Shown: in pieces, positions 24,764 through 34,920 of the stretch
Layout: the number at the start of each line of letters is the position of its first letter
How positions within the stretch are numbered: the first letter of the stretch is position 1
From: Collybiopsis luxurians FD-317 M1
Taxonomy: Eukaryota; Basidiomycota; Agaricomycetes; Agaricales; Omphalotaceae
Reading direction: 5' to 3'
Length of the DNA: 64,000 nt
NCBI GenBank assembly: GCA_000827265.1
Contig: KN834756.1
Span: 608,746-672,745, forward strand
Made by a program: the position numbers and the translations under genes
The notes under the pieces: model-generated
Databases searched by the model: none
What the model was told of the DNA's origin: nothing
The model's input: only the letters and a program-made list of their open reading frames with translations

Positions 24764-24779
24764 GAGCAGCCTGGAATCC
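24730..24779 (+). promoter_or_regulatory. -1 programmed ribosomal frameshift signal
   Basis: Heptamer G GGA AAA at 24730-24736 is in the gag reading phase (codons GGA, AAA). A 7-nt spacer follows, then a 9-bp perfect stem (24744-24752 with 24771-24779) around an 18-nt loop that holds the gag stop codon 24761-24763. Shifting back one base enters the open pol frame. Spacing and shape match canonical retroelement -1 sites. Confidence 0.75.
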
Positions 24780-27700
24780 AAAAAACCCTGCTCAAGTGGT
24801 CTGTCGTGGGGCAGTAATAGAAAAAACATCCCCAGCTTGTCTCTCGTCTCGCTCTAACAACTCATTTCTTGTCTTGACACATTTCCCTTTCTCTGATTCT
24901 GAAAATCTAAGCTATAATACTCTTATTGATTCGGGTGCGACTCGTTCTTTTATTGATAAAAACCTTGCAGAAAAATTCCCAAAGAATATCTCCGATTTAG
25001 ATACTCCAATTCCACTTGAATTATTCAATGGTCAACCAACTTCGGCAGGGGATATAACAAAAATCTTTAAAGATACTATCAGCTTCGCCGACGGTTCAAT
25101 TCAAACAGTCAAATTCCTAATAACCCAACTACACCCAACGGCTCCTATCATGTTAGGTTTACCATGGCTCAAAGAATTCAATCCTGAAATAAATTGGAAG
25201 GATTTGACTTTGACATTCCAAGGAAGAGAATGAATTTCAGCTTCACTAGTTGATTCATTCACTGGTACATGGAACTTGAATACTAGCAAGACGCAGGATA
25301 CCTCAGTCCCTCACTCAAAACATGAATCAGCTTATAAAGAACAAGAAAATGTGGATGTAGACTTGTCGGTTTTGGAATTCAATGAATGGTTGCTTTATAC
25401 AAATTGGGCTCATGATTATGACAAGGATCTCGAGAAATGGAAAAATAAATACAATATAGGGGACAATGGAAGTGGATACTCCAAGAAAGCATTGAAAGCT
25501 TGGGCAGAAAGGATTGATGAAAGAAGTTCGAAACTGCCAGCATACAAGCAGAAACGGAGGTGGATATATAAACGAGTCAGAAAATTGCATCAGGATTCTA
25601 TTCCACAAGGCCTGTTGACAAGGGTATTAAATATCTCAAAAACCTCTGCACTCCAACAATGGAGAAAACATACAAAACGAGGGATGAAGATAGGAAAACC
25701 CGAAAAGGTCAAAAGGAGAATGGGTCCAAACCTCCCAGGCAAGGCAGTAAGTCTCATCAGTGCAGCTGCAATGGACACTATAATACGAGACAGGATGCCT
25801 GCCTATTTCCTGCATATCACCACAGTCTCGAATCAAGTGAATAATGATGATACCACTAATACAGAAAAATCTGCAATTCATGAGTCAATTCGAGGAAATA
25901 GGGAAGCTACAGAAAAACTTCTGACAGAAGCAGAGACTGGAGAATCTTGAAAAGATGAAGAAGAGATACTCAAACATGTTCCCGAGAAGTATCAAGACTT
26001 CTTGGACATGTTCTCCCCAGGAGAAGCGAAGGTCTTACCTCCACACTGTCTGTACGATTTAAAAATTAAGATGGAAGGAGACTCAGCCCCTCCCTTTGGG
26101 AAACTCTATAACATGTTGGAAACAGAGCTAAAAGCCCTAAAAGACTATATTGATGATATGCTAGGGAAAGGGTTTATTAGAGCCTCCAACTCGCCTGCTG
26201 GGGCTCCAGTTCTATTCGTAAAAAAGAAGGACAGAAGCCTAAGGCTTTGTGTTGACTATCGGGCCTTAAATTGAATCACAAGGAAGAATAGGTATCCCTT
26301 ACCCCTTATAGGCCCACTTGTCGACCAACTACGAAAGGCAAAATATTTTACGAAACTCGATTTGAGAGCCGGATATAACAATGTCCGAATAGCGGAAGGC
26401 CACAAGTGGAAAACAGCATTTCGTACGCGATACGGATCCTACGAAATGTTGGTCATGCCTTTCGGGTTAACAAATGCCCCTTCGGCTTTCCAATTTTTTA
26501 TGAATGACATTTTCCATGATTTACTGGATGTATGCGTGGTTATTTACTTGGACGACATTCTCATTTATTCGGATGACAAAAAAACCCATGAGGAACAAGT
26601 CTGAAAGGTACTACAAAGGCTATGAGACAACCACCTACACGCAAAACCGGAAAAATGCAGTTTCGATACTGACACAGTTGAATATTTGGGGGTAATAATA
26701 AATCCCAATGGGGTGTCAATGGATCAGTCCAAAGTCAAAGCCATAACATCTTGGCCGGTTCCACAGAATACAAAAGAACTGCAGTCATTCTTGGGTTTTG
26801 CAAATTTCTATTGCAGATTTATTGACAATTATAGCGGCATAACGAAAGCCCTAACATCACTACTGCGAAAGGATGCCATTTGGCATTGGGACAAGTCGTG
26901 TCAAAGGTGTTTCGATTTATTAAAAAATGCCTTTACACATGCCCCAGTGCTACGACATTTTGACCCAGAACTTCCGATTATTCTGGAATGTGACACGTCG
27001 GATTTGGCAATAGCAGGAATATTGTCTCAGCTGGATCCGAAAACTGGAGAAATACATCCGATTGCTTTTCATACTCAGTCCATGATACCAGCTGAAATAA
27101 ATTACAATATCTACGACAAGGAATTACTGGCTATCGTGGAATGTTTTAAAGTTTGGAGAGCCTATTGTGACGGTTCGAGATTCCAAATCCAAGTTTATTC
27201 CAATCACAATAACCTGCAGTGGTTTACGACTACCAAACAGCTGTCGGCGAGACAAGCGAGGTGGTCAGAAGCCTTATCAGGATTCGACTTCCGAATCAAC
27301 TATAGACCCAGAACTTTGGGAGCAAAACCAGATGCTTTGACAAGACGAGCAGATGTATACCCAAAGAAAGGAATTGATAGGGACTCTGCTAGAGCAGGAA
27401 GAGAGCAAATATTGATTCCTCCGGAATGACTCAATGCAGCATTGCTTTTGAATGAGGATTTGTTATTAGAACAGATTCGAAAGGCGGAACAAGACGAATT
27501 CATGCGAGACACCATAAAGCAGATTCAAGAAGGGAAGATTAAAAATGTGGTATTCAAAAATGGGTTACTTAAATGACAAGGTCATATATATGTCCCTAAC
27601 GACACAAACCTTCGACGAGACGTACTATCTGCCTATCATGATCACGCACTCAGAGGACATCCGGGCGAGAAGAAAACAAAAAAGATACTCAATCAGTTGT

Positions 27701-28970
27701 TCTTTTGGAAAGGAAGCAGCAAGGACGTACATCACTACATACAAAGCTGCCATACTTGTATAAGATCCAAGACTAGAAGAACTCTCCGATATGGGAATCT
27801 GAAACCTCTACCCATTGGGCAAAGACCCTGGAGCTCAATTTCGATGGACCATATAGTTCAACTCCCGAAAGCAGGAAAGGAACAATTTGATGCAATCCTA
27901 GTAGTAGTAGATCGGCTCACGAAACAAGCCATCTATATTCCCTGTCACATGACAGACACTGCAATGAATTTTGCAAGACTATTCCTCGAAAACGTATTCT
28001 CGAAACATGGGCTACCAGTGGATATTGTCTCGGATCGGGGAAGTTTGTTCATCTCCCAGTTTTGGAAGGAATTGTGTAAGATACTTGGTATTGAGTCTCG
28101 TCTCTCGATGGCATATCACCCTCAAACGGATGGGCAGACAGAGAGAACTAATCAAAGCCTCGAAGGATACCTAAGAATCTATACGTCTTACGACCAAGAT
28201 GACTGGGATGCCTTATTACCTATCGCAGAATTCATATACAACAACACTCCCCATTCAACTACAGGATTAACACCCTTCTTTGCGAATAAAGGATACCATC
28301 CGAAACTTTCAATCAACCTTTCAAAGGTGAACGACTCAGAAGCAAACCAGTATGCTACCGAGTTAAAAGAAATACACAAATATTTAAAACAACACATATA
28401 CGAAGCAAATGAGGCAGCAGCGAATCAGTTCAATTGCCACCGTGCCGGAAATCCTGATTGGAAAAAGGGCGACCAAGTCTGGTTGGACATGGGTAACATC
28501 CGAACAAGAAGGCCTACCAAAAAATTGGATCACAAGTGGGCAGGACCCTATACGATACTCGATAAAATAGGATCTCATGCCTATCGACTCGAGTTACCGG
28601 GGGACCTACAACGAATCCATAATGTATTCCATGTCGATAGACTAAAACCCCATCATCCAGATCCTTTCCAGTGAGTCGTATCGCCACCTCCACCAATCTT
28701 CATTAAAGGAGAACCGGAATATGAAGTCGAGTTGATAAAAGACAGTCATCAGAGGAATCCAGTACTTGATCAAATGGAAAGGGTATGACAAGGAGTCCTG
28801 GATTCCCTGGAAAGGTATGGTAGGAAGTATTGATTTGATTCGCAAGTGGGAGAAAGCACATCCAAGGAAATGAAAGTTACCTCTTGAGCTCCTCAAAGAA
28901 CTCGAAAGCCTAGCCCTGTGAGACGAGGAGGAAAGGGAGTTGAGACAAGCAGCTGAAGCTGTCATTTAAT
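24731..28970 (+). pseudogene. element 1 pol: protease, RT, RNase H, integrase, chromodomain
   Basis: Frame -1 to gag. The protease has LIDSGATRSF (Asp at 24928). RT has [19 protein letters not shown] and YLDD at 26545-26556. RNase H has ILECDTSDLA and YDKELLAIVE, but the third catalytic position reads Asn (27202-27204, YSNHNNL) where Asp is expected. The integrase zinc-binding HHCC ends HTCIRSK (near 27760); the DDE residues are Asp 27847, Asp 28033 and Glu 28141. A chromodomain lies at about 28740-28860 (IQYLIKWKGYDKESWIPW), one base out of frame. In-frame TGAs are at 25231, 25948, 26272, 26602, 26623, 27427, 27574 and 28672, with none of TAA or TAG. Confidence 0.93.
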
Positions 28971-29004
28971 TGGGAGAAATGACTCTCAAAATCGAAACCT
29001 CAAC

Positions 29005-29021
29005 CTTAAAGGGGGGGTAAA
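29005..29021 (+). other. polypurine-tract-like sequence after pol
   Basis: TTAAAGGGGGGGTAA directly after pol, nearly the same as the tract bordering the 3' LTR at 32532-32549. In a plain Gypsy the 3' LTR would begin here; instead the antisense module follows. Confidence 0.55.
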
Positions 29022-29175
29022 AGCAATACTTCAAGTTTTTGTTTCCAAATTCTCGACACGTTTCTCTCTATTATTATCAAAAATCATAACAAATTCATAA
29101 TTCCACTTCAGAGAAATAAAGCATACAGTGGGCATAAATTGGGATATACAGGTACAGAAGGCTGGAACGGAAGGA

Positions 29176-30120
29176 CTAATCAAAGGACGACTCAATTAAT
29201 TCATCATGTTCGGCTCGAACATCGAAAGGGATTCCAAATACTTCCTCCAGTTCCCAGGCATATAAATCCTCAACACGCTTGATCTCCATCTGTTCCCGTA
29301 TATCCTGCAGGGTCAGAGCCATATGGAGGCTGGGATCTGCCAATTCATCTTCATTCTTTTCGACCAACGAATAGGTCAAAGGATCCTCCCCGGTGCGAAC
29401 AAAGTAGGCATTAGGGTGACCAGACAAAAAGATCACTACAGGAGACATATTGCGAGTCTCGACGAGAGTACTGGGAAGAGAAGTGGTATCGAGAGAAGGA
29501 ACAAAGTTGGATAGGGAATCGGGAGTGGAGTCACTCTTCATCTTGAAAGGAAAGGATTCAGATGAAGGACCACCCCATATGTCCATAGGGGCAATGGTGC
29601 TAGTAGTTACTGGTTCCAAGGGCAGATCTCCAATATTCAAGATACAATGAAGCTCCTCATAAACGCTGTGAAATTGAGATAATTCAACTCCACGCCCCTG
29701 GGCCAAAGCTTCAGCAGCAAGTTGGAGGTTGTGGGACTTGACGAGAGAGTCTCGCAACTCCTTAATAACCCAATCTTGCTCCTTAATGGTCACTTCAGCA
29801 GTTTTGTGAAGATATCTGGCTTCCTGGGCATCTCGCTAGGAAAGATCAGTGAGCCATGGAAACCCTACGACAAGTCGAAAAAGACATACAGACAACTCGA
29901 GCATCTTATCTTCAAATTCCTGCGCGGTTCGACTCAAGAGTTCTCGCAACTCATGGATCTCATCGGATTGACCCTCAACAACCCTCTGCAGTTGCCCAAA
30001 CTCACAACAAGCTTGGTTCACAAGGACATCCTGATCAGACATGACTTGAGAAATACTCTCAGCAGCATCAGCGAGATGATCTAGGAATGAAGCAGAGTCA
30101 AAAGGAGAAGGGGAAGCCAT
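29176..30120 (-). CDS. antisense gene 2 of element 1: intact coiled-coil protein
   Basis: Not recognised. Two exons on the strand opposite to gag-pol: 30120-29890 (77 codons, MASPSPFDSASFLDHLADAA) and 29835-29176, joined over a 54-nt intron with GTATGT donor and TTTCCTAG acceptor. The product is 296 residues with no internal stop. Residues about 45-125 are heptad-like (DEIHELRELLSRTAQEFEDK; WVIKELRDSLVKSHNLQLAAEAL). The C-terminal half is acidic, ending YAWELEEVFGIPFDVRAEHD. An AATAAAAGG element about 50 bp upstream could act as a TATA box. It is the only long element-encoded frame here free of TGA stops. Confidence 0.6.
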
Positions 30121-30420
30121 GACAAGGGAGGATCTTGAAATGAGGATAGAGAAACAGTCTCAAAAGTGTCCTTTTATTGAGACAAGGATGCCCAATATGA
30201 ACCTAATAAGGAATGAAACGTGCAGCCACATGCATACGCCTCATGGAAAAATTTTGAATACTTTGATTCTCAGGAGATCTCTCATTTTGAACCCAGGGCA
30301 ATTTCTTATTTCACACAAAGGAGGGGCCCAAAAAAGAAAAAGACTTAATTTAGGAAGGGAAATACAAAAATTTCGGAATAGAGATCTATCGATATACAAA
30401 AAATCTATGAGCCGAAAGTC

Positions 30421-32352
30421 CTAGGAACTACTGGAAGAAGGCTTTGTGGGTGAGGCAGCAGCAAACTGCCCTCGGACCAACTCAAAAAGCTGTTGAAGTT
30501 GGCCGAGCTCATCATCTCGCAACTTCAACTCTTCCGCTGCGACTCAACAGGCCTCCTCACTTGCAGCCAACTTCTTCTTTAGCTCCTCTATCTCGCCATC
30601 CTGAGCTTCCAATGCTCCCCTTAATTGCTGAACCTCCTGTAAGATATCCTATCAAAAAACTAAACCCGTCAAAAGAGAAGAAAGGAACTTACCGACGACT
30701 GAACGTCACCTTTGAAATGCCTTACAAAGGATTTCAGACGAGCTAATTCCTTGTCCTTCTCCTCCAACTGACTTTCCCACAAGGACACTTGCTCCTTCAA
30801 ATGGAGATTCTCGGTCTCCAGATGATCCAACTTCTGCAATAAAGCTTGATACTCCCGATACGGTCAGAGGAGTTCGTCCTGTTGAGAATCAATGATGTTT
30901 GCAGAAGTCATATTCACAACCGTTAGTGACTCAACAAATTGAAGCAGGGATTTGCTCAAGAAGGGCGCAGGTGGCTCGGAAGGGGAGTGCTGCTAAAGGA
31001 ACATGAAAAATGGTAAACGACTAGATAAATCTGCAGAAGTGTGGGATTACGCACCAATTGTTCTTCGAGATCTGCGAACGCTCCTTGAATGATTCCATCC
31101 ACCAGAGCCCATAAGTCCTGCTCAAGCATCTTCTTCCTGGGACCAGCAAACAACGATGCCATCCTCGTAACCACACATTCTACGGCGGTCTGTATCACTG
31201 AAGAGGTTAATTAGTATGGATGTGCAAAAAGAAAAAGAGTTTAAACCGAGACTTACTTGCGTCCCGAGTCAGAGAAGACCCATCGGAAGGGACTTGCTTG
31301 ACGAGAGGTTCAAAAAACCACGTTTTCAAGCCAGAAACCTCGCGATAGGACCGGTTATCACTAGCCTTCCAGACGGGGGTGGAAGGTGTCGGAACAGGGA
31401 CAGGGGGAGGTGGAACATCTTCGGGATAATCCAAAGTCATGGCGTCCAGCTCTTCTGGAGCGCCCATCTCCATGTCGACATCTGCGGTGTCGCGAACGAC
31501 CTCCTTCCCCTTACGATTCAAATTCGGAACAACCTGTTCGCGACTCGACTCCCCTAAATGTATCCCCTCCTGTCAAAGGAGCTGACTCTTTCGAAAGGCA
31601 TTCGAAGAGACAACTAGGAAGATAATGAGTACTATAACAACCCTAGATTCATTGAACTCACCAGCTTTCCTTTTGCCTTCCAAAACCCTCGGCCTGTCCG
31701 ACGATAAACCTAACTCCTCGGGATGATTACAGTAGTAAGGGATTTTTCGCAACCCCGTCGTTAAGGCATTCCATTCCTCGCCCCAAATAGCAAACAGCCC
31801 TCAACTTGACACGATACGATAGGCGACAATGAGGGGGAGCTTAGCGAGGATGTGGAATTGGAGGAGACAAAAGATACTCTTGAAGGAACAAAACTTCTTG
31901 CTAGAAGGGTAGTTCGCTTCGCAAGTACTACACGATAAAGAGTCGGGGCGAAGGGAGCAGGAGGAGCGAAGATTATGCGACTCGCAATATTCGCAAGATG
32001 GGTAGTTCTCAAAAATATTCCTCCACTCTTCGACATCTACCCTATCCAAAACCTCGGGACTCAAATTGGTGAGATAAGCGTCCTCGTAAATAGGCTGGAG
32101 GCCGGTAGGAAGGGAAGGGGGAACGCGGTCTGTAATTGAAATCGAGGGATAGCTGAGACATGTGCTGCACTCAAAGGCCACACGTTGCATCTTCTTGGCC
32201 ACTGGGGGAGCAGAGGGAAGAGCGTTGGAAAGGGGAACCAGCGACACCGACTGGAGAGTCTGCGGAATCTTGATGATGAGTCAGGGCTTTGACCCTTCTG
32301 ATTTACTAGACGATGCGATGGGCTGGTCGGTAGACGATTGAGACGAAGACAT
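30421..32352 (-). pseudogene. antisense gene 1 of element 1: Cys-cluster plus coiled-coil protein, five exons
   Basis: Not recognised. Start ATG 32352 (MSSSQSSTDQPIASSSKSEG). Proposed exons: 32352-31662, 31569-31257, 31197-31055, 30992-30693 and 30648-30421; all introns have GT...AG borders on the minus strand. Exon 1 has a possible zinc-binding set: CSTC, then CEYC, a single Cys, and CSTC. Exon 2 is acidic/Pro-rich (PEDVPPPPVPVPTPSTPVW). Exons 4-5 are coiled coil (LQKLDHLETENLHLKEQV; VQQLRGALEAQDGEIEELKK). In-frame TGAs (for example after SEGSKP and after YRIVSS) again fit CGA decay. A TATA box lies about 50 bp upstream. Confidence 0.5.
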
Positions 32353-32400
32353 AGTGGTCGGGGGGAAAGAAGAAATTGACTCAAAAACCCAGAGTGCCAG

Positions 32401-32407
32401 CTTTATA
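32401..32407 (-). promoter_or_regulatory. TATA box of antisense gene 1
   Basis: TATAAAG on the minus strand, about 50 bp upstream of ATG 32352 and inside the element just ahead of the 3' LTR. Confidence 0.5.
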
Positions 32408-32531
32408 AGGGCTTCGGACTTAGAGTTTTCGATCGAAATTCGGCAGCTGGCACATCAAAAACTTAATCTGACGGCATGGCAGTCACAACACCGTGTCGCA
32501 TCAAAAGCTACATGTCCTTTTGAGGGCTTAA

Positions 32532-32549
32532 GGCCCTTGGGGGGGGTAA
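32532..32549 (+). other. polypurine tract next to 3' LTR
   Basis: GG-rich tract ending GGGGGGGTAA immediately before the TG of the 3' LTR; expected site of plus-strand priming. Confidence 0.7.
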
Positions 32550-33244
32550 TGTTATGCCCTACGCTATTTTTTCTGCTCTTTCCAACCAGTACACTCACCA
32601 CACGACTCGATAATAGTCTTACCAATCAATTCGGCTCTCCAAAGCTGACACGCATTTCGCGAGGCGAACTAACCAGTTGCTCATTCCAAACTTCTATTCA
32701 CAAGACCACATGTCTCCCCGCAGAGTATAAAAGCCTTGTACCTACATCTCCCATGATAATGCTGTTATTACCTGAACTATCTTGATCTGTGTTGTTTCTG
32801 TTCTCTTGTTCACTAGTCTATAATATTATTCTGCTTAACACCGAGTCGAGCAAACCCCATTGACACCGAGTCACTGGCATATCCACTTCTCACTTGTCGA
32901 ACTGATCGACAAGACTATTCGACTGCCGTAGCCTCTCGAATATTCTGTCTCGTAGGGTAAACGGACACCAAGTCACGAACCTTCTGAGTCAACCCTCATT
33001 AATACCGTCTTAACGAGTCCTTTCGATATACAATCTCTAGTCGCACCGAGCTACTAGAATTGTTATTCGACACTCGAGGATCATTCCTCTATATCAAATA
33101 CTCAAACCGTACAGGACTCGATCACTTGTCGTACGTAGCAACTCCCCATCGTGTACTCTGTCTCGGCTGTGGTATAATAAATTACTTTCTACTCACTGAA
33201 CCTGCTACAAGCTTCTAACAACAAAGGTAGTAAAGGTCCTAACA
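32550..33244 (+). repeat. 3' LTR of element 1
   Basis: 695 bp, TGTTATGCCC...CCTAACA, followed by target duplication GGAGG. TATAAAAG at 32726-32733 corresponds to the 5' copy. About 17 single-base differences from the 5' LTR were counted by eye, all transitions. Confidence 0.95.
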
Positions 33245-33272
33245 GGAGGGTGGAAAAAGAGTCAGAACTCAC

Positions 33273-34404
33273 AGAAGCAAAAATATATATGGCAGTAAAA
33301 ACTTCAAGGGCTGGAGAGTACATTCCATCTGTATATCCATACATGTTCAACAGAGTAAAGACAGTAAAAAGGGCTTGTATTGTGCAATATAGAGCCCCAG
33401 ATTCAATCAATAGAAGTAGGATATTTTGGACCCTGGTTCTTCTGTAGAAAGTACCCTCTTTCATCATACAATGATGATGCCTGCAGGGCAATATAAATTT
33501 TAAGAAATTGGCATCCGTTTGATACAGTTTGAAGCCACTTGCCAAGCCTTCCATGCAATCAGACCAGTTGCAAACATGTTAACCACCAGGGAAATCACAA
33601 AACATAACCAGTCCAATATCAAAGTAGAGTTGGCTTCTATCACCTTCATGTCAATGTCATCCAAGATGTCATCAGCGATTTGAGCTCCTGTGTGGTATGA
33701 TGCAAAGAGTCAGTGAATTTATCATCTTTAAAAATGGTTAGCTACACACCAATATTTACAATCATGAGAATTGCAAGTGCAACCTTGCAAAGCCTTTCTT
33801 GCTGGAACAAAACCCAGGCTCTCCAAACCACAATGAAATCACTCAAAAGTACCTAGTTAACTGATCAAGTCATTGTACAAGAGACAAAGAGAAAAAACTC
33901 ACAGAAATTGACATGGGCCAATTTTCCATATAGTCAATGGGTAAGGCTTTTTGATTTGATCGTTGGGCTGCAGCTTCAAGTGCTCCCTGTACATTGGGTT
34001 TTACTTGTACAAAAGTAACCTGGTCTTGTATGAGTGGGAATGCCACATCACAGAAGGTAGTCCAGGTTAAGGAAATAAATGTGATGATCAAGCAGACAAG
34101 GAGAACAATTCTTGAATGGGTCAAAGATTTAGTTCTATCAATGTGCCACAATCAAACAGAATATGAGTTGAAAATCTTAGTAATAATCAGCAACCTTTCA
34201 TACACTAGGATGTGACCAGCTATGAGCAGTCCTAAAGCAGATAGACCTACAAGAAGCAGTGTACCATCAACTAGGCTGCTGTGGAATAGAGGATTCTGTA
34301 CAATACATACCAAAGCCAGTTACCCCCACTAGTATGGCAGATACAATGTTGTTATAGATGACAGTGGCATAAAAGGTAAGGATCTGTTGCTCTCCTGGAG
34401 TCAT
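33273..34404 (-). CDS. fungal seven-helix membrane protein, exons 1-6 (gene split by element 1)
   Basis: Integral membrane protein of a family widespread in Agaricomycetes; function unknown. Start ATG 34404 (MTPGEQQILTFYATVIYNN). Exons: 34404-34311, 34246-34195, 34134-33903, 33852-33750, 33687-about 33520, and about 33508-33273. The last exon is at 18995-18867. Hydrophobic segments include LSALGLLIAGHILVY, SRIVLLVCLIITFISLTW, LSDFIVVWRAWVLF and TRVQNILLLLIESGALYC. The final donor GTGAGT at 33272 opens the intron that now contains the 14-kb retrotransposon. The junction after AWKAWQ appears one nucleotide out of phase, so the gene may also carry a frameshift. The region is CpG-poor. Confidence 0.7.
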
Positions 34405-34689
34405 GGCCAGAGAAAGCACACTTTTTATGGTCACTCCTGGCAGTTCATTTATACCACAAATTCCAAAGTCGCATCAAGCATCATGCCGCGGCAGTTGCTT
34501 TTAGATGTGATCACCACCACTGCACCTCATGTCACAAGAGCTGATACCTTGGGCATGAGGCATAGCATTTCTGCACAGATGGTCCTGGTTATTGATACAA
34601 CTGTTTCTTAGATTTCTTACAAAGATCCAATGGCAAGATGGCCATGGCTGTATCAAAGGTGATGTATTGCATCAAGAAAATGACCTGAA

Positions 34690-34920
34690 GCCCAGGCAAA
34701 TATTGGAAGCCTGAGGGAGCTTGAGGACTCCCAGGAAATAGGCCAAATCCTAGGCACCTTCAGGTACTTTAGGTAGCTTGGGCTACCTAGGCTTCCTAGG
34801 TTTGGGGCCAAATCCTAGGCTCTCTGAGAGATATCTGAGATATCCCTAGGAGTCCCTGAGGGCTTCCTGAGGGCACCCTGGGGATCTCTGGGGATCTCTG
34901 GGACACAGGTATTTTAAATA
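34690..34920. repeat. G/C-rich palindromic repeat, related to 58382-58614
   Basis: Many overlapping short palindromes (CCTAGG, AAATCCTAGG, CCCTGAGGG). Its wording resembles the arms of the mariner-type MITE near 58.4 kb, but no clean terminal repeats or target duplication were found. Confidence 0.4.

Larger units (their letters stand above)
19031..33244 (+). mobile_element. chromodomain Ty3/Gypsy LTR retrotransposon (element 1) with antisense genes
   Basis: Bounded by LTRs TGTTATGCCC...CCTAACA and a perfect 5-bp target duplication GGAGG (19026-19030 and 33245-33249). Total span is 14,214 bp, of which 522 bp around an N gap look like an assembly artefact. Plus-strand order: 5' LTR, long gag (20276-24763), -1 frameshift site, pol (protease, RT, RNase H, integrase, chromodomain) to about 28970. 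Then come a first purine tract, two antisense genes (29176-30120 and 30421-32352), a second purine tract and the 3' LTR. gag-pol carries 14 in-frame TGA codons and no TAA or TAG. It sits in the last intron of a minus-strand host gene. Confidence 0.95.

Noticed and set aside
20276..28674. TGA recoded as an amino acid
   Set aside because: Host genes in the window use TGA as a normal stop (for example 39066-39068 and 43181-43183), and the TGA contexts in the element are not uniform; CGA decay is simpler.
32354..32785. 143-codon plus-strand frame crossing into the 3' LTR, and its partial copy at 19009-19266
   Set aside because: Runs over the LTR boundary and the antisense promoter; it follows the LTR sequence, not a gene.
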